Origin: JTS-RE37 sp041743975
Lineage (GTDB): Bacteria > Bacteroidota > Bacteroidia > Flavobacteriales > Flavobacteriaceae
Assembly: GCA_041743975.1 (NCBI GenBank)
Contig: JBGTLT010000200.1
Coordinates: 11,353-75,352 of the forward strand
Reading direction: 5' to 3'
Length of the DNA stretch: 64,000 nt
In this document: positions 62,669-64,000 of the stretch, in pieces
How positions within the stretch are numbered: the first letter of the stretch is position 1
How the letters are laid out: every line of letters begins with the position of its first letter
Position numbers and translations under genes: made by a program
Notes under the pieces: generated by a model
Seen by the model: the letters and a program-made list of their open reading frames with translations, nothing else
What the model was told of the DNA's origin: nothing
Database searches by the model: none

Positions 62669-63592
62669 ATGAAAAGAATTCAAATCCTGATACCGGCGAT
62701 TGCCGTCCTGCTATTCGCCTTTTCCTGTGAAAAAGACGGAGGGACATCGGTTATCCCCCTCGATGAAGGCGCCGCTCCCAATTTTGTGATAGCGTCTGAC
62801 AGTGACCAGTTTATAGATCTCACAGATATCAACAACGGCCAACCCATCAGTCTGAGTTTCAAGGCAGAAGTCGCACAAGGGAAACCTTCCCAGACAGATA
62901 TCGTAGGGGTATACACCAAAGTAACCGGAGAGGTCTACTATGGAACCCTCTTAAGCGATGTCGACCTGCCACAGGACATCGTCCTGGATGTAGAGGATAT
63001 CATCGCCGCCTTTGCGGAAATTACAGGGGCTGCAGATATTGATGTTGGTGATACCCTCAGCATTACGGCCCGTTTTACAATGCTGGATGGTACCGTGTTG
63101 AATATTATCAGCACGGACGGCATAACAGGAGGTACAGGCACTAATATCGCCACAACCGTATTATTAACAACAGTGATCAATTTTCCGGTTTCCTGCCCTT
63201 CAGATCTGGGAGGTACCCATTCCTTTGTAAGCACCAACCTTGTTGCGGGAAACAACCCCGGGGCATGTCCTTCCGGAAGTGTCAGCGGCACCGTGACCTG
63301 GACGGACCTTGGCGGCGGTACCTACCAGACATCCGACCTTGGATTTGGGCAATATGAATCATCTTGCTGGAATGATACCCCTGCGACCAGCGGTGGGGCA
63401 ACTTTTACGGAAATCTGCGGGGAGATTTTTTCCGGGGGTGCAGATCAGTATGGCCTGACCTATACCTGGGTGATAACCGATGTATCCGGGCCGACATTGA
63501 CCATGACATGGTCCAATAACTATGCCGACTCCGGAACGGTAGTAATTACCAGGGAAGGTGGGGCCGATTGGCCAGCACTATTTACCCAGTAA
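62669..63592 (+). CDS. Accessory surface lipoprotein of the SusCD locus
   Basis: A 307-aa lipoprotein (lipobox FSC, Cys near residue 20) placed 11 bp after susD. The N-terminal part (DQFIDLTDINNGQPISLSFKAEVA, residues 45-130) is beta-rich and SusE-like; the C-terminal half has four conserved-looking Cys (SCPSDLGG, ACPSGSVSG, SCWNDT, EICGEIF) and many Gly, Ser and Thr, like a surface binding domain. I do not recognise a named family. Likely a ligand-binding third component of the importer. Confidence 0.75.
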   Translation: MKRIQILIPAIAVLLFAFSCEKDGGTSVIPLDEGAAPNFVIASDSDQFIDLTDINNGQPISLSFKAEVAQGKPSQTDIVGVYTKVTGEVYYGTLLSDVDLPQDIVLDVEDIIAAFAEITGAADIDVGDTLSITARFTMLDGTVLNIISTDGITGGTGTNIATTVLLTTVINFPVSCPSDLGGTHSFVSTNLVAGNNPGACPSGSVSGTVTWTDLGGGTYQTSDLGFGQYESSCWNDTPATSGGATFTEICGEIFSGGADQYGLTYTWVITDVSGPTLTMTWSNNYADSGTVVITREGGADWPALFTQ

Positions 63593-63735
63593 CATGGCGG
63601 TAGACCATGGCAGCAAGCTCACCTACCAGTGCCGCCCGACTCTGAAAAGCGGGAGGCCACCGGATGTTTATACGGGTTATGTCCTGGCTTTATGAGCTAT
63701 AAATAAGTTGAACCTCTCGATTAGGTAAATCGGAC
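63593..63735. other. Intergenic region after the lipoprotein gene
   Basis: About 140 bp with a weak GC-rich inverted repeat (CCCG...CGGG, near 63635-63655) that could end the susCD transcript; no T-run follows. Nothing else recognised. Confidence 0.35.
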
Positions 63736-63805
63736 GTAAACTTTAATTGGAATAGTAAAGTTTGATAAGCCTTTCCTGAAAATCATACAGGAGTGTGTTA
63801 CTTTG
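63736..63805 (+). promoter_or_regulatory. Second copy of the susC-type operator and promoter
   Basis: GTAAAC (63736-63741), GTAAAG (63755-63760), TTTCCT (63772-63777) and TTACTTTG (63798-63805) have the same offsets (0, 19, 36, 62) as upstream of susC. The same AraC-type regulator should recognise both. Confidence 0.65.
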
Positions 63806-63827
63806 AAAATAGAACATAAAATAGTAT

Positions 63828-63931
63828 GTAAAGCAGCCCTGAGAACTTACTTCTAAAAAAAACTTCAATCTCATTTTTTAGACTGTAATTATTTGAATTA
63901 GCTATCAATAACATTCAGGGCTGCATTTTAC
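63828..63931 (+). ncRNA. Second copy of the structured leader
   Basis: GTAAA and GCAGCCCTGA pair with TCAGGGCTGC and TTTAC, around a 72-base loop that keeps landmarks of the first copy (ACTTCT, TCTCATTTTTT, GAATTAG, ATCAATAA). The U-G pair of copy 1 is C-G here, so pairing is preserved. No ATG occurs between its end and base 64000. Confidence 0.55.
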
Positions 63932-64000
63932 GCCACTCATCTCAGGGATACTGATAATCAGAATTGCTCCGGAAGGCATCCTACTTTTTACCCACCTTGG
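63932..64000. other. Window end, nothing recognised
   Basis: 69 bases after the second leader with no ATG or GTG on the plus strand. Whatever this leader serves lies beyond the window. Confidence 0.5.

Noticed and set aside
1..64000. tRNA, rRNA, CRISPR arrays, prophage, insertion sequences
   Set aside because: None could be supported by reading either strand; the only repeats are the 44-bp pair at 50443-50577 and the leader pair at 57557 and 63736.

Overview
The window looks like chromosomal DNA of a marine-type Flavobacteriaceae (Bacteroidetes). Evidence: recurrent -7 promoter boxes of the form TAnnTTTG with no Shine-Dalgarno dependence, a SusC/SusD pair behind a membrane-anchored AraC-type regulator, the nusB / DUF1573 / yajC gene order, DUF3276, DUF4197, DUF4920 and DUF1684 proteins, and a cyclophilin-FKBP fusion. 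I cannot name the genus. I see no rRNA, tRNA, CRISPR array, phage or insertion sequence.

Layout. 1-9.3 kb: the 5' part of guaB, a long gene-poor stretch, a FecA-like iron receptor behind two near-identical palindromes, HMG-CoA lyase, a LysE exporter, a Dabb protein, pyrD, a small secreted protein, and pepT coupled to a YdeI-like gene. 9.4-15.2 kb: a Tat-exported Gfo/Idh/MocA oxidoreductase, the nusB-DUF1573-yajC operon, an ABC exporter and DUF3276. 15.2-25.7 kb: a secreted M14 carboxypeptidase, small enzymes, plsC and a BASS transporter, two fused gene remnants (csaA and a PRPP-synthetase-like small protein), thioredoxin-like and 1-Cys peroxiredoxin genes, an unrecognised two-gene unit and a cold-shock gene. 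26-37 kb: a dual-family immunophilin, M28 peptidase and PPK2, a sigma-54 type response regulator without a DNA-binding domain, an MscS channel, a NatAB-type ABC exporter, and grpE-dnaJ.

37-45.6 kb: an SDR epimerase, mnmD, ilvE, a MazG-like pyrophosphohydrolase, a fluoride channel and a nitrogen unit (PII, AmtB, outer-membrane barrel) behind a palindromic operator. 45.8-55.8 kb: an MFS transporter coupled to a broken DJ-1/PfpI gene, an esterase-like protein, an Lrp regulator with a 24-bp palindrome over its promoter, tandem REP-like repeats, the fused acyl-CoA mutase IcmF, purU and DUF4197.

55.8-64 kb: an AraC-type membrane regulator, then susC, susD and an accessory lipoprotein. The susC upstream region (direct repeats, promoter, long stem-loop leader) recurs with almost identical spacing at 63.7-63.9 kb, after the locus. 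This duplicated operator-plus-structured-leader module is the most unusual structure in the window.

Functional links: IcmF, HMG-CoA lyase, IlvE and the Lrp-type regulator fit branched-chain amino-acid turnover. The M14 and M28 peptidases, PepT and the SusCD system without any glycoside hydrolase suggest a peptide- or protein-based lifestyle, but that is inference.
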